Assembly (NCBI GenBank): GCA_913049785.1
Contig: CAJWXP010000020.1
Coordinates: forward strand, 1-37,043
Source: an uncultured Dehalococcoidia bacterium
Lineage (GTDB): Bacteria > Chloroflexota > Dehalococcoidia > Lucifugimonadales > UBA1127
Length of the DNA: 37,043 bases
Reading direction: 5' to 3'
Part shown: positions 22,286 to 30,673 of the stretch, in pieces
Layout: every line of letters starts with the position of its first letter
How positions within the stretch are numbered: position 1 is the first letter of the stretch
Notes under the pieces: generated by a model
Told to the model about the DNA's origin: nothing
Databases searched by the model: none
Seen by the model: the letters and a program-made list of their open reading frames with translations, nothing else
Program-made: the position numbers and the translations under genes

Positions 22286-23506
22286 TTAGAGTCCTGCGTC
22301 TCTCCGCAAGAGGCGGGCTCTATCTGTGCGCTCCCAGGGCAAATCCACATCAGTGCGGCCAAAGTGACCGTACGCCGCAGTCTGGGCGTAGATGGGGTTG
22401 CGCAGTTCTAGGTCATGGATGATCGCGCCCGGGCGGAGGTCGAAGTGCTCGGCGACGAGCTCTGCGATCCTGTCGTTCGGGATGGCGGCGGTGCCAAAGG
22501 TCTCGATCGACACGTTGATCGGCTCGGCGATCCCGATTGCGTAGGATCCCTGTCCCTCACCCCGGTCAGCGAGACCAGCCGCAACGACGTTCTTGGCAAC
22601 CCATCGTGAAGCGTAGGCGGCGGAACGGTCGACCTTGGTGGGGTCCTTGCCGGAAAAAGCGCCGCCACCGTGGCGGGCAACGCTGCCGTAGGTGTCTACC
22701 AGTATCTTTCGCCCAGTGAGGCCAGCGTCTCCGTGGGGGCCGCCCGTCACAAACCTCCCTGAGGGGTTCACGTAAATCTTGGTATCTTTGTCGATCAAAG
22801 CGCCCGGAACTACCGGGTTGATGATGTGCTCACGGACTTCCTTGGCGATCTGCTCCTGAGAAACGGCTGCATCGTGCTGAGTGCTGACGACGATGGTATG
22901 CACACGCTTCGGTTTGCCGAACGCATACTCAACCGTGACCTGGGACTTGCCGTCGGGCTTCAACCAGGGGAGTACTCCCTCTTTGCGCGCTACAGCAAGT
23001 TGCTTGGTGAGGTGGTGGGCCAGTGAGATGGTGAGGGGCATCAACTCCTCGGTCTCGTTGCAGGCAAAGCCTACCATCATGCCCTGGTCACCTGCGCCAA
23101 GGGCGTCTACCTCGTCCATCTTCTTGTCGCTGTTACGGTGCTCAAGAGCCGTCGTGACGCCCTGGCTGATGTCTGGGGACTGCTCATGGAGGCGTACCAG
23201 CACTTCGCAGGTCTTGTAGTCGATGCCAGTCTCAGCGCTGTCGTAACCGATGCGCTTGAGGGTATCCCTCACTACCTGCTCATAGTCGACAGTTGCTGTA
23301 GTCGTTATCTCGCCGATGACCGCGATGAAGTTGGTTCCGGTCGCAGTCTCACATGCTACGCGTGCCTGTGGATCCTGGGCGTATATGGCATCTAAGATGC
23401 TGTCGCTGATCTGGTCACATACCTTGTCCGGGTGACCTTCCGTGACGGATTCTGAGGTGTAGAGATAACTACTTGCCTCTGCAAAAGCGTTCCCTTGGGT
23501 TGTCAT
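22286..23506 (-). CDS. metK: S-adenosylmethionine synthetase
   Basis: 406 residues from ATG 23506, preceded by AAAGGGAGC; the in-frame ATG at 23539 lacks such a site. It makes SAM from methionine and ATP. Signatures are [16 protein letters not shown] (residues 20-35, with His25 and Asp27), [12 protein letters not shown] and [17 protein letters not shown]. It sits in the minus-strand series with mtnP and mtnA, which recycle the methylthioadenosine left after SAM use. No riboswitch is visible directly before metK, so the SAM-I element before mtnA could control it only by read-through. Confidence 0.97.
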   Translation of the reverse strand: MTTQGNAFAEASSYLYTSESVTEGHPDKVCDQISDSILDAIYAQDPQARVACETATGTNFIAVIGEITTTATVDYEQVVRDTLKRIGYDSAETGIDYKTCEVLVRLHEQSPDISQGVTTALEHRNSDKKMDEVDALGAGDQGMMVGFACNETEELMPLTISLAHHLTKQLAVARKEGVLPWLKPDGKSQVTVEYAFGKPKRVHTIVVSTQHDAAVSQEQIAKEVREHIINPVVPGALIDKDTKIYVNPSGRFVTGGPHGDAGLTGRKILVDTYGSVARHGGGAFSGKDPTKVDRSAAYASRWVAKNVVAAGLADRGEGQGSYAIGIAEPINVSIETFGTAAIPNDRIAELVAEHFDLRPGAIIHDLELRNPIYAQTAAYGHFGRTDVDLPWERTDRARLLRRDAGL

Positions 23507-23630
23507 ACTTGCTCCCTTTAATTGGGTTCTCAGTAACATGAATCTTGGGCATACCTATATTGTCAGTTCGCTTGCAACGCCCCTGTGGTTAACCTTCAGC
23601 GCTGCAACTACTCATTCTGCTCGGTGCTGA

Positions 23631-24320
23631 TTATTCCTTTGGCTTGGCTGCTGCACGAGTTCGCTTCTTGGGCGCAGCTTCTGCGGCGTCTGACACCTCA
23701 GCGGCTGGAGTCTCTTCCTTTGGCTTGGCGGCGGCGCGAGTACGCTTCTTGGGCGCGGCTTCTGCCACCTCAGCGACCGGGGCCTCTTCCTTTGGCTTTG
23801 TAGCCGCGCGAGTTCGCTTTGCAGGCGCTGCGGGGGCCGCTTCTTCGGTTACTTCAGGCGCTGCCTCAGCTACATCCGCCGGTGCCTCAGCAACAGGAGC
23901 CTCTGCCACGGGTGCATCCTCTACTGGAGCCTCCGCTGTTGGGGCTTCAGCCACCGGTTCGGCTGCTATTGGTGCCTCGGGTTCTGCTACAGCTTCGGAC
24001 GCTGCTGGCGCTCGAGCGGGTTTTGGTGCCGCAGCAGCAGCCGCGACTCTTCGAGCAAGGATCGCTGACCCACTGCTTGAAGCAGGAGCAATTGCCTGTG
24101 CTACAGCCTGCGAGAGGTTGGTCGACAGGGTGAGCCCCTCCGTCTCACTCAGGTAATTCACCGTGCGCAGAACGCCGTTACTGGCATCACCAACCAGGCG
24201 CCCCAACTGATTTACGGTGACATCGCCCTTGATGAGCTGACGAGCAATCTGTCGGCGAGCCTGTAGTTTCTTTCTGGTGTTCCGATGCTTTAGGTCTGTG
24301 ACTCTACTTTTCTTAAACAT
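23631..24320 (-). CDS. Ala/Pro/Glu-rich protein with KKRTRAAAKPKE repeat tail
   Basis: 229 residues; ATG after AGAGGAAGC. Residues 1-60 are a basic, probably folded head (KHRNTRKKLQARRQIARQL, then VNQLGRLVGDASNGVL). The middle is Ala/Pro/Glu/Val-rich. The tail holds three copies of KRTRAA(A/T)KPKE, resembling the Lys/Arg/Ala/Pro tails of histone-H1-like and other nucleoid-associated proteins. DNA or RNA binding is inferred from this alone. Coding is credible because the minus-strand neighbours are close and the ribosome site is good. The repeats are also visible as DNA repeats of about 66 bp. Confidence 0.72.
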   Translation of the reverse strand: MFKKSRVTDLKHRNTRKKLQARRQIARQLIKGDVTVNQLGRLVGDASNGVLRTVNYLSETEGLTLSTNLSQAVAQAIAPASSSGSAILARRVAAAAAAPKPARAPAASEAVAEPEAPIAAEPVAEAPTAEAPVEDAPVAEAPVAEAPADVAEAAPEVTEEAAPAAPAKRTRAATKPKEEAPVAEVAEAAPKKRTRAAAKPKEETPAAEVSDAAEAAPKKRTRAAAKPKE

Positions 24321-24347
24321 GCTTCCTCTTTTTTTGGACTTCGGGGT

Positions 24348-24704
24348 CTAGGGTTCCTTGCCGTAACTTATCGGGTAATTGTTCTTGATCCAGCCCGGTG
24401 TGCCATCCTCAATGTTGAACAGCTTCTCTGATGGTATCCCCATGGCTGCGGCCATCTCGCAGGCTACTGCGCTTCGTTGTCCCATGGCGCAGATGAACAG
24501 GATGGTCGTGTCCTTAGGCAATTCTTCAAACCGTGCGAGTATCTGGTCGTGAGGAATCAGCGTTGCGTTCTTTGCGTGACCACCTTCATATTCATCCGGG
24601 TTGCGGACATCAACGATTGCGATGTTGGAGTCTGCCTCCAGCATCCGATTGGCTTCCTCTGAATTGATCCGGAAGAACGGCTCCCCTGGTTGCTGCCTTG
24701 CCAT
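24348..24704 (-). CDS. Single-domain rhodanese-like protein
   Basis: 118 residues. IVDVRNPDEYEGGHAKNATLIPH is the usual rhodanese opening and ICAMGQRSAVAC holds the active-site loop with Cys72. It probably carries a persulfide sulfur from a donor to an acceptor in the cytoplasm (family knowledge; partners unknown). It lies 27 nt from the Ala-rich gene and about 45 nt after mtnP on the same strand, so it may belong to the methylthioadenosine/SAM transcript. Confidence 0.92.
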   Translation of the reverse strand: MARQQPGEPFFRINSEEANRMLEADSNIAIVDVRNPDEYEGGHAKNATLIPHDQILARFEELPKDTTILFICAMGQRSAVACEMAAAMGIPSEKLFNIEDGTPGWIKNNYPISYGKEP

Positions 24705-24749
24705 TGTTTGCCTCCCTAATAGTTGGCCTTCACTCGATAGTTCGACGTA

Positions 24750-25613
24750 TTAGTGTACACGGTCTCCCAAAAGAAGTTTCAAACGGTACTTTGCAGACGG
24801 TGTCATGACGTCCGGCGATGTTATCACCGCATTGGTTAAAGCCGTAGCACAGCCACATACACGCTTGTCTGGAAGTCGGGTTACGATTCTACGCAGTACA
24901 TCTTGAGCCGTAGCCACGTTGTACATCAGGTTGGCTACAACCATATCCACAGTCACTGAATCATGATCATCGTGCCATACATCATAATCGGTCGCGCAAG
25001 CCAACGTCGCGTAGCACATTTCCGCCTCCCGCGCGAGCTTCGCCTCAGGGAGCGCAGTCATACCGATGATGCTGGCACCCCAAGACCGATAGAGCTTGGA
25101 CTCCGCAATCGTGGAGAACGGAGGCCCCTCCATCACTACGTACGTCCCCCCGTCATGCACAGCGGTGTCTGTTTCCTTGACGCTCTCCACTAGGAGGGCG
25201 CGTACCACGGGGCAGAAAGGCTCCGCAAAGCTGACATGGGCGACGATACCGTCTTCGAAGAACGTTGACGGTCGAGCGCGCGTCCTGTCGATGAGCTGAT
25301 CCGGGATAACCATATCCAGCGGCCTGATGGGCTCTTGCAGGCTTCCCACTGCGCTGACTGAGATCACCTGCTCTACGCCCAGCGACTTCAGCGCGTAGAT
25401 GTTGGCTTTCGATGGCACTTCCGTCGGGTTCAGTCGATGTCCTTTGCCATGCCTGGGCAGAAACGCCACGGATACCCCTTCCAGCTCGCCGACGATCAAC
25501 ACATCGCTGGGGTCACCGAAAGGAGTAGTGACCTTGACCTCTTCCAGCCCCTTGAGGCCGGGCATCTCATACAATCCGCTGCCGCCAATGACGCCGATTC
25601 GTGCCTTAGCCAC
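24750..25613 (-). CDS. mtnP: S-methyl-5'-thioadenosine phosphorylase
   Basis: 287 residues. It splits methylthioadenosine with phosphate into adenine and methylthioribose-1-phosphate. Signatures are IGGSGLY (residues 9-15), PRHGKGHRLNP, EGPPFSTIAES, MTALPEAKLAREAEMCYA and ATDYDVWHDDH. Ser, Pro and Asp residues in the last two blocks fit methylthioadenosine rather than inosine/guanosine specificity. The start overlaps the end of mtnA by 8 nt, implying translational coupling; mtnA acts on its product. Confidence 0.96.
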   Translation of the reverse strand: MAKARIGVIGGSGLYEMPGLKGLEEVKVTTPFGDPSDVLIVGELEGVSVAFLPRHGKGHRLNPTEVPSKANIYALKSLGVEQVISVSAVGSLQEPIRPLDMVIPDQLIDRTRARPSTFFEDGIVAHVSFAEPFCPVVRALLVESVKETDTAVHDGGTYVVMEGPPFSTIAESKLYRSWGASIIGMTALPEAKLAREAEMCYATLACATDYDVWHDDHDSVTVDMVVANLMYNVATAQDVLRRIVTRLPDKRVCGCATALTNAVITSPDVMTPSAKYRLKLLLGDRVH

Positions 25614-26670
25614 GGTTCTGCGCTCCAGAAGTGAGGGATTCGTTGTACGGTGAAGTAAAAGCGCCCCGCTCAGTGATGATGGCGCTGACGTACTCGGCTG
25701 GGGTCACGTCAAAAGCCGGATTGTAAATGCCGACCTCGTCCGGAGCCGCCTGGACGCCCTGAGGCGATGACACTTCTTCCGAGGCGCGTTCCTCTACAAC
25801 GATCTGATCACCGGTTGCTGTCGCCAAATCCACGGTGCTCATAGGCGCAGCGACGTAGAACGGCACATTGTGTGCCTTGGCCAACACTGCCAGGCCGTAG
25901 GTGCCGATCTTGTTGGCAACATCCCCGTTGGCCGCAATCCGGTCAGCGCCCACGACGATGGCAGACACCTTACCGGAGCGCAGCACCGAGGCCGCGGCGC
26001 TATCGACGATGAGGGTAGTAGGTATGCCATCCTGAGTGAGTTCCCAGGTAGTGAGTCGCGCGCCCTGAAGCAGCGGGCGTGTCTCTGTAGCGATCACGCC
26101 TTTGAGTTTGCCTTGTGCCCATGCCGTTCGGATGACCCCCAAAGCCGTGCCATACCCTGCGGTGGCCAGAGCGCCCGCGTTGCAGTGCGTCATCACTGTG
26201 GCGTCTTGTGGCAGGAGTAGAGCACCATGCTCTCCGATAGAGTGGTTTGCTTCAATGTCTTCACGTTCGATGGTCTGCGCCTCAGTGAGGAGGAGTTTGA
26301 TTGTTTCGGCAGCACTCGCGGCAGATGATGCTGCACTCATTGTGCAGGATACGGCCCACGCAAGGTTGACTGCTGTAGGGCGTGCTTCTGCGATGGACGA
26401 TGCCGCAGCTTGCAGCTTCTCTCGAAACTCGTCGAGAGGAAGGTCTTTCAGTTCCTGAGCAGCAAGGACCACTGCGTACGCGCCGGCTACCCCTAACGCG
26501 GGGGCGCCACGCACTTGCATTGACCTGATGGCTGTCACCACCTCAGGCCAGTGCTCCAACTCGGTGTATTGCACCCGTGTGGGCAGCAGAGTCTGATCCA
26601 GCAACCGCAATCGCTTGTTGGTCCATTCCAGGGCCCTGACTTCTTTGGACTTGGTAACACCAGAGGTCAA
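25606..26670 (-). CDS. mtnA: Methylthioribose-1-phosphate isomerase
   Basis: It converts methylthioribose-1-phosphate to the ribulose form in methionine salvage. The TTG at 26670 is chosen because GGAGGG lies 6 nt before it; the frame can also begin at TTG 26685 (359 residues), which would place that ribosome site inside the gene. Signatures are SMQVRGAPALGVAGAYA, THCNAGALATAGYGTALG (catalytic Cys) and VGADRIAANGDVANKIGTYG (catalytic Asp). It is directly under a SAM-I riboswitch. The later salvage genes (mtnB to mtnD) are absent from the window. Confidence 0.95.
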   Translation of the reverse strand: MTSGVTKSKEVRALEWTNKRLRLLDQTLLPTRVQYTELEHWPEVVTAIRSMQVRGAPALGVAGAYAVVLAAQELKDLPLDEFREKLQAAASSIAEARPTAVNLAWAVSCTMSAASSAASAAETIKLLLTEAQTIEREDIEANHSIGEHGALLLPQDATVMTHCNAGALATAGYGTALGVIRTAWAQGKLKGVIATETRPLLQGARLTTWELTQDGIPTTLIVDSAAASVLRSGKVSAIVVGADRIAANGDVANKIGTYGLAVLAKAHNVPFYVAAPMSTVDLATATGDQIVVEERASEEVSSPQGVQAAPDEVGIYNPAFDVTPAEYVSAIITERGAFTSPYNESLTSGAQNRG

Positions 26671-26698
26671 ACTGATTCCCTCCAATGACGGACAATAA

Positions 26699-26731
26699 AA
26701 AAGCCTCCCGACAAGAGAAGCTCTTAGCCGA
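26699..26731 (-). terminator. Expression-platform terminator of the SAM riboswitch
   Basis: On the minus strand AGCTTCTC pairs with GGGAGGCT (two G-U pairs) around TTGTC, followed by TTTTTTATT. It lies between the aptamer and the mtnA start. Confidence 0.8.
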
Positions 26732-26737
26732 TCAACA

Positions 26738-26858
26738 CTCTCATCGATTCAAGTCACCGGTCGACTTGACGGCGTTGGCACCGCTGTTTCCAGGAATCCC
26801 TGGGAAACCGGTTGCCGGGCATCATCGGGCCGTATCCCTCTGCCACTCTTGATAAGAG
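26738..26858 (-). promoter_or_regulatory. SAM-I (S-box) riboswitch upstream of mtnA
   Basis: On the minus strand P1 is CTCTTATC (26851-26858) with GATGAGAG (26738-26745). Between them are the conserved S-box blocks: CTTATCAAGAGTGGCAGAGG, GGCCCGATGATGCCCGGCAA and GCGGTGCCAA. With the following terminator this should turn off mtnA, and possibly the collinear genes behind it, when SAM is high. Confidence 0.94.
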
Positions 26859-26887
26859 AAGTTCGCCGATATCCAGTTGTTGCCATA

Positions 26888-26917
26888 ATAGTAGTAGAAG
26901 CCTGAAGAGGGTGTCAA
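26888..26917 (-). promoter_or_regulatory. Promoter of the SAM riboswitch-mtnA transcript
   Basis: On the minus strand TTGACA (26912-26917), an 18-nt spacer and TACTAT (26888-26893), about 30 nt before riboswitch P1. Confidence 0.65.
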
Positions 26918-27076
26918 GGAAGGTTTCGGTATACGAACACCCCTGGTTCCCTATACAAATCCATCAGCATTCGACTCGAGTGGCCGGTTCCAGCGGGCCT
27001 GTCGTCAGGGTATACTTGAGCGCGGGCAGAGAATCGGCTATCGACATACCATGAATTTGACCTGGGGGAATACGAC

Positions 27077-28093
27077 GTGGCAGATCGACCCATCATTGCA
27101 ATCACCATGGGAGACCCTTCCGGCATCGGCCCGGAGGTCATTGCGAAGGCATTGTCCATGCCAAGCGTAGCCGACTGGTGTACACCGTTGGTTGTGGGTA
27201 ACGCGGAGATGATGCGTAAAGCTGTTGCTCTGATCGACAGCAAGCTGTCCGTTGAAGCAGTGGAGTCGCCAAAAGAAGCTACGGTGGGCCAGGGCTCAGT
27301 AGCTGTGCTGGACATCGGCAACCTGGACGCAAACGACATCCAAATCGGCCAGATATCGGCAGTGACCGGCAAAGCGGCAATGGAATGGGCAGTCCGTGCC
27401 GGCGAACTCTGCATGGATGGATCCGTGGCAGGCATGGCAACGGCTCCGCTGCACAAAGAAGCAGCTAGCCTGGCCGGGTACAAGGACATCGGGCATATGG
27501 AATTGCTGCAACGCCTCTCAGGAGCGCCCAAGGTCCTGACGATGCTCACCTCCAAGGGTCTGCGCGTTGTGCACCTCACCACCCACCGTTCGCTCAAGAG
27601 AGCGTGTGATTACGTCACCAAGGACAACATCCTTGAGGCATTATTGCTTACTGATAAAGCATTCAAGGAGTGGGGTATCAAGGAACCGCGCATCGGTGTT
27701 GCGGCTCTGAACCCCCACGCATCTGACGGCGGACTCATCGGCGACGAAGAAGCAACCGACATCGCCCCTGCGGTTGAAGAGGCCCAGCGTTTGGGAATCA
27801 AGGCGATTGGGCCGATACCCGCAGACACGGTGTTCCTCCAGGGTATCCGCGGCGATTACGATGCTGTCCTGGCCATGTACCACGATCAGGGACACATCCC
27901 GGTGAAGGTCTACGGGTTTGAAGAGAGTATCACCGTCAACCTTGGCCTGCCGTTCATCCGCACATCGGTGGACCACGGAACGGCCTTTGACATCGCCTGG
28001 CAGGGGAAGGCAGACGCCACCAGCATGGCGGAAGCGATCCATGTCGCCGCTGACCTGGCATCGGGGACCGGCCTGGCTCCGTCAGGCTCTTAG
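27077..28093 (+). CDS. pdxA: 4-hydroxythreonine-4-phosphate dehydrogenase
   Basis: 338 residues from GTG 27077 after GGGGGAA. It oxidises 4-phosphohydroxy-threonine in DXP-dependent vitamin B6 synthesis; some PdxA2 paralogues act on aromatic or sugar acids instead. ITMGDPSGIGPEV opens the fold; zinc-binding His residues lie in VHLTTHRSL, AMYHDQGHIPVK and TSVDHGTAFDIA. No pdxJ or other B6 gene is nearby, so the role is assigned by family only. Confidence 0.92.
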   Translation: MADRPIIAITMGDPSGIGPEVIAKALSMPSVADWCTPLVVGNAEMMRKAVALIDSKLSVEAVESPKEATVGQGSVAVLDIGNLDANDIQIGQISAVTGKAAMEWAVRAGELCMDGSVAGMATAPLHKEAASLAGYKDIGHMELLQRLSGAPKVLTMLTSKGLRVVHLTTHRSLKRACDYVTKDNILEALLLTDKAFKEWGIKEPRIGVAALNPHASDGGLIGDEEATDIAPAVEEAQRLGIKAIGPIPADTVFLQGIRGDYDAVLAMYHDQGHIPVKVYGFEESITVNLGLPFIRTSVDHGTAFDIAWQGKADATSMAEAIHVAADLASGTGLAPSGS

Positions 28094-28106
28094 AACTTTA
28101 TGGCCT

Positions 28107-28136
28107 GACATAACGTCAGGTAGTACATGCTACAAT
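28107..28136 (+). promoter_or_regulatory. Promoter candidate with inverted repeat before proC
   Basis: TGACAT (28107-28112), an 18-nt spacer and TACAAT (28131-28136). A CCTGAC-ATAAC-GTCAGG inverted repeat overlaps the -35 region and could be an operator or the end of a pdxA hairpin. Confidence 0.45.
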
Positions 28137-28162
28137 AGATACATTCTACGTATGGAGTCGGT

Positions 28163-28969
28163 ATGCGCATCGCCTTTATCGGTGGCGGTACTATGGCAGA
28201 AGCTATCCTCAACGGAGTGCTGGAGAAGAAACTCGCAGCACCCGCTGACATCGCTGTCGTGGAGCCTGTGGAAGCACGTCGCACACACCTCACACACCAG
28301 TACGGTGTGGTCACGACCGATGACGCTAAGTCAGCAGTATCTGCAGGCGACATCGTCGTCCTTGCTGTAAAGCCCCAGGACCTACCGAAGGCTATGTCCA
28401 ACATCAAGGGGACGCTTACTGCGAGCCAGGCGGTGTTATCGATAGTCGCAGGCGTGAAGATCGGCGCAATCATCGCTGGCCTGGCTCACCCCGCTGTGAT
28501 ACGGGTCATGCCTAACACACCGGCACAGATAGGTGCAGCCGCCAGCGTTTGGACAGCGACACCCGAAGTCACGCCTGAACGGCTTGATGAAGCGCGCAGC
28601 CTGCTTCAGGCCATAGGCGAAGAGACTCAGGTTGCCAGTGAGAAGTATGTGGATATGGCGACTGGCCTAAGCGGCAGCGGCCCAGCATACGTGTTCATGT
28701 TCATTGAATCGTTGACGGACGCAGGTGTCCACGTTGGGCTGCCCCGGGACATGGCTGCGAAATTGGCGGTGCAGACAGTTCTTGGCAGCGCCCAGCTTGT
28801 ACAGCAAAGTGGACGCCACCCGGCTGAACTCCGGAACATGGTGACCTCACCCGGCGGCACGACCGCTGAAGGAACGTTGGTGTTAGAGGCGTCAGGTTTC
28901 CGGGCCAGTGTGATTGAGGCGGTGGAAGCGGCATATGAAAAAGCTTTATTACTAGGCGAAGAGGAGTAA
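28163..28969 (+). CDS. proC: Pyrroline-5-carboxylate reductase
   Basis: 268 residues, the normal length. It makes proline from pyrroline-5-carboxylate with NAD(P)H. RIAFIGGGTMAEAIL is the Rossmann nucleotide site; VIRVMPNTPAQIGA and GLSGSGPAYVFMFIESLTDAG are family signatures; MVTSPGGTTAEG is the C-terminal ProC pattern. YggT follows after 7 nt, a common proC-yggT arrangement. Confidence 0.95.
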   Translation: MRIAFIGGGTMAEAILNGVLEKKLAAPADIAVVEPVEARRTHLTHQYGVVTTDDAKSAVSAGDIVVLAVKPQDLPKAMSNIKGTLTASQAVLSIVAGVKIGAIIAGLAHPAVIRVMPNTPAQIGAAASVWTATPEVTPERLDEARSLLQAIGEETQVASEKYVDMATGLSGSGPAYVFMFIESLTDAGVHVGLPRDMAAKLAVQTVLGSAQLVQQSGRHPAELRNMVTSPGGTTAEGTLVLEASGFRASVIEAVEAAYEKALLLGEEE

Positions 28970-28976
28970 CCTTTCA

Positions 28977-29234
28977 ATGGGACAAATCGGTGATCTAATA
29001 AACTATATTCTTGGAATATTTGTGTTTGCGATCTTCATTAGGTCTATCCTGACATGGTTCCCGATCGGTCGTGACAACCCTATCCAATTAATCGTATTTC
29101 AAGTCACTGAGCCCGTTCTTGGCCCTGTCCGGAAGTATCTCCCGCGGTTTGGCGCTATGGACTTGAGCCCCATGGTTGTCATCATCGTTATTCTTTTCAT
29201 CATTCAACCGTTGGTAAGAGAGGTTCTTCAATAA
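28977..29234 (+). CDS. YggT family membrane protein
   Basis: 85 residues with two membrane segments (about 8-28 and 60-80) and the YggT signature SILTWFPIGRDNP plus EPVLGPVRKYLPRFGAMDLSPM. ATG after GAAGAGGAG, 7 nt past proC, so it is co-transcribed. YggT proteins are linked to osmotic tolerance and, in some bacteria, to the division/septum region; the precise function is unsettled. Confidence 0.93.
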   Translation: MGQIGDLINYILGIFVFAIFIRSILTWFPIGRDNPIQLIVFQVTEPVLGPVRKYLPRFGAMDLSPMVVIIVILFIIQPLVREVLQ

Positions 29235-29247
29235 AAGGGCCTTTCCA

Positions 29248-29529
29248 TTAGCTGCTCAGCAGTTTTCGCAGGATTTCGTCGCCCTTTGTTTGTTCAAGCC
29301 CGTCTACCTGAACTAACTTTTGGCGTCCGCTCCCGCCGCGTTGGATGCGCATGCTGCTTTTCGGCACACCTAACACTTTGGCAAGCAACGCAATAAGCGC
29401 CTCGTTCGCTTTACCTTCGACCGGCGGTGCAACAATCCGTACGCCCAGCACGTCGTCAACCCAACCAACGATGGTCGTACCCCGTGCGCCAGGCTGTACG
29501 TGGACCGATAGCTTGAACGACTCAGCCAT
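29248..29529 (-). CDS. DUF167 (YggU-like) protein
   Basis: 93 residues. LSVHVQPGARGTTIVGW, VRIVAPPVEGKANEALIALLA and IQRGGSGRQKLVQV follow the DUF167 pattern throughout. It is a small cytoplasmic protein of unknown function often encoded beside yggT and proC; here it is convergent with yggT, ending 14 nt from it. Confidence 0.92.
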   Translation of the reverse strand: MAESFKLSVHVQPGARGTTIVGWVDDVLGVRIVAPPVEGKANEALIALLAKVLGVPKSSMRIQRGGSGRQKLVQVDGLEQTKGDEILRKLLSS

Positions 29530-29596
29530 TCATGTCCCTTTATGTTCTTGACCCTGATATTTCGTCATACTACCATCGCTCGGTATTTCCACACCG

Positions 29597-30493
29597 ATGC
29601 GATTCCAGAACGAGCGTGAAGTGAGCAACAACCGACGCACCTCCGTAGTAGTCGACAGCACCATATCTCTGTCGCGCGAACAAATCGGGGAGCTGCCACT
29701 CACGGTGGTTCCGCTGCAGGTGGTGCTGGACGGGCAGACTTATCAGGACGGCGTGGACCTTAGCCCCGACGAGTTTTACCGACGCCAAGCGGCGGGTCAT
29801 TCGATGGCGCAGACCTCCGCTCCTTCTCCGGCATCATTCCAAGAAGCCTTCGGCAACGCTGCCGACGCTGGGAGCGATGTGCTCTGCATCACTGTCTCAT
29901 CGCAGTTGAGCGCGACGTATGACGCAGCTCGAACTGCCGTAGAGTTGACGCAGGAGTCGGTCCCCAGCCAATCGATACACCTCATGGACAGCAAAACCGC
30001 CGGCGGCGCTGAAGCCCTGGTGGCCCTTGCAGCAGCCCGGGCCGCACAGGAAGGCAAGCCTCTGGACGAGGTAGTGCCAATCGCCACGCAGACAGCGAAC
30101 CGGGTGTATTTTGTCGGCGTGCTAGAGTCATTGAAACACCTCCAGCGCGGCGGCCGGGTGCCTAGAATCGCATCGTGGGCTGCTTCGCTGCTGAACATCA
30201 AGCCTGTGCTGGCGATATGGCCCGGCGAAGGCGAGGTTAGAATGCTGGCACGGCCTCGCAGCAAACCCAGGGCCATTGAACGCGTCCTGAACGTCATCGA
30301 ACAGGAGGCTGGCGGAAAGCCCGTGCACGTGATCGTGATGCATGCTGTGGCCCCTGAGGAGGCTATCGTATTGCTGGATCGCATCCAAGAACGGTTCACC
30401 TGTGTTGAAACGCTGACGACAGCATTCACCCCGGTGATCGGCGCGCACACCGGCCCTGGCCTTCTTGGCGTGGCGTTCTATGCAGAAGAGTAA
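29597..30493 (+). CDS. DegV family fatty-acid-binding protein
   Basis: 298 residues. VVVDSTISLSREQ near the start and VVPLQVVLDGQTYQDGVDL, HSMAQTSAPSPASFQEAF, ITVSSQLSATYDAA and VGVLESLKHLQRGGRVP follow DegV in order. DegV (FakB-type) proteins hold a fatty acid for phosphorylation by a FakA kinase, feeding exogenous fatty acids into lipids; fakA is not here. The ATG at 29597 has no clear ribosome site; GTG 29621 is an alternative start. Confidence 0.93.
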   Translation: MRFQNEREVSNNRRTSVVVDSTISLSREQIGELPLTVVPLQVVLDGQTYQDGVDLSPDEFYRRQAAGHSMAQTSAPSPASFQEAFGNAADAGSDVLCITVSSQLSATYDAARTAVELTQESVPSQSIHLMDSKTAGGAEALVALAAARAAQEGKPLDEVVPIATQTANRVYFVGVLESLKHLQRGGRVPRIASWAASLLNIKPVLAIWPGEGEVRMLARPRSKPRAIERVLNVIEQEAGGKPVHVIVMHAVAPEEAIVLLDRIQERFTCVETLTTAFTPVIGAHTGPGLLGVAFYAEE

Positions 30494-30673
30494 ACGATTA
30501 CTCATGAGGGGGCTTCTCCTAATGGACACCGCTGGGTATAATTTCCCGCAAGCGGGCGCTTCCATGACGTTCAGAGTACAGGAAGAGGCCCGCAACGATT
30601 AAAAAGACGCCTTCCGGAAGATAGCCAGGGAGGCTCGTAAATCATCCAGTTCAACGCTGGTAAGGAGATATAC

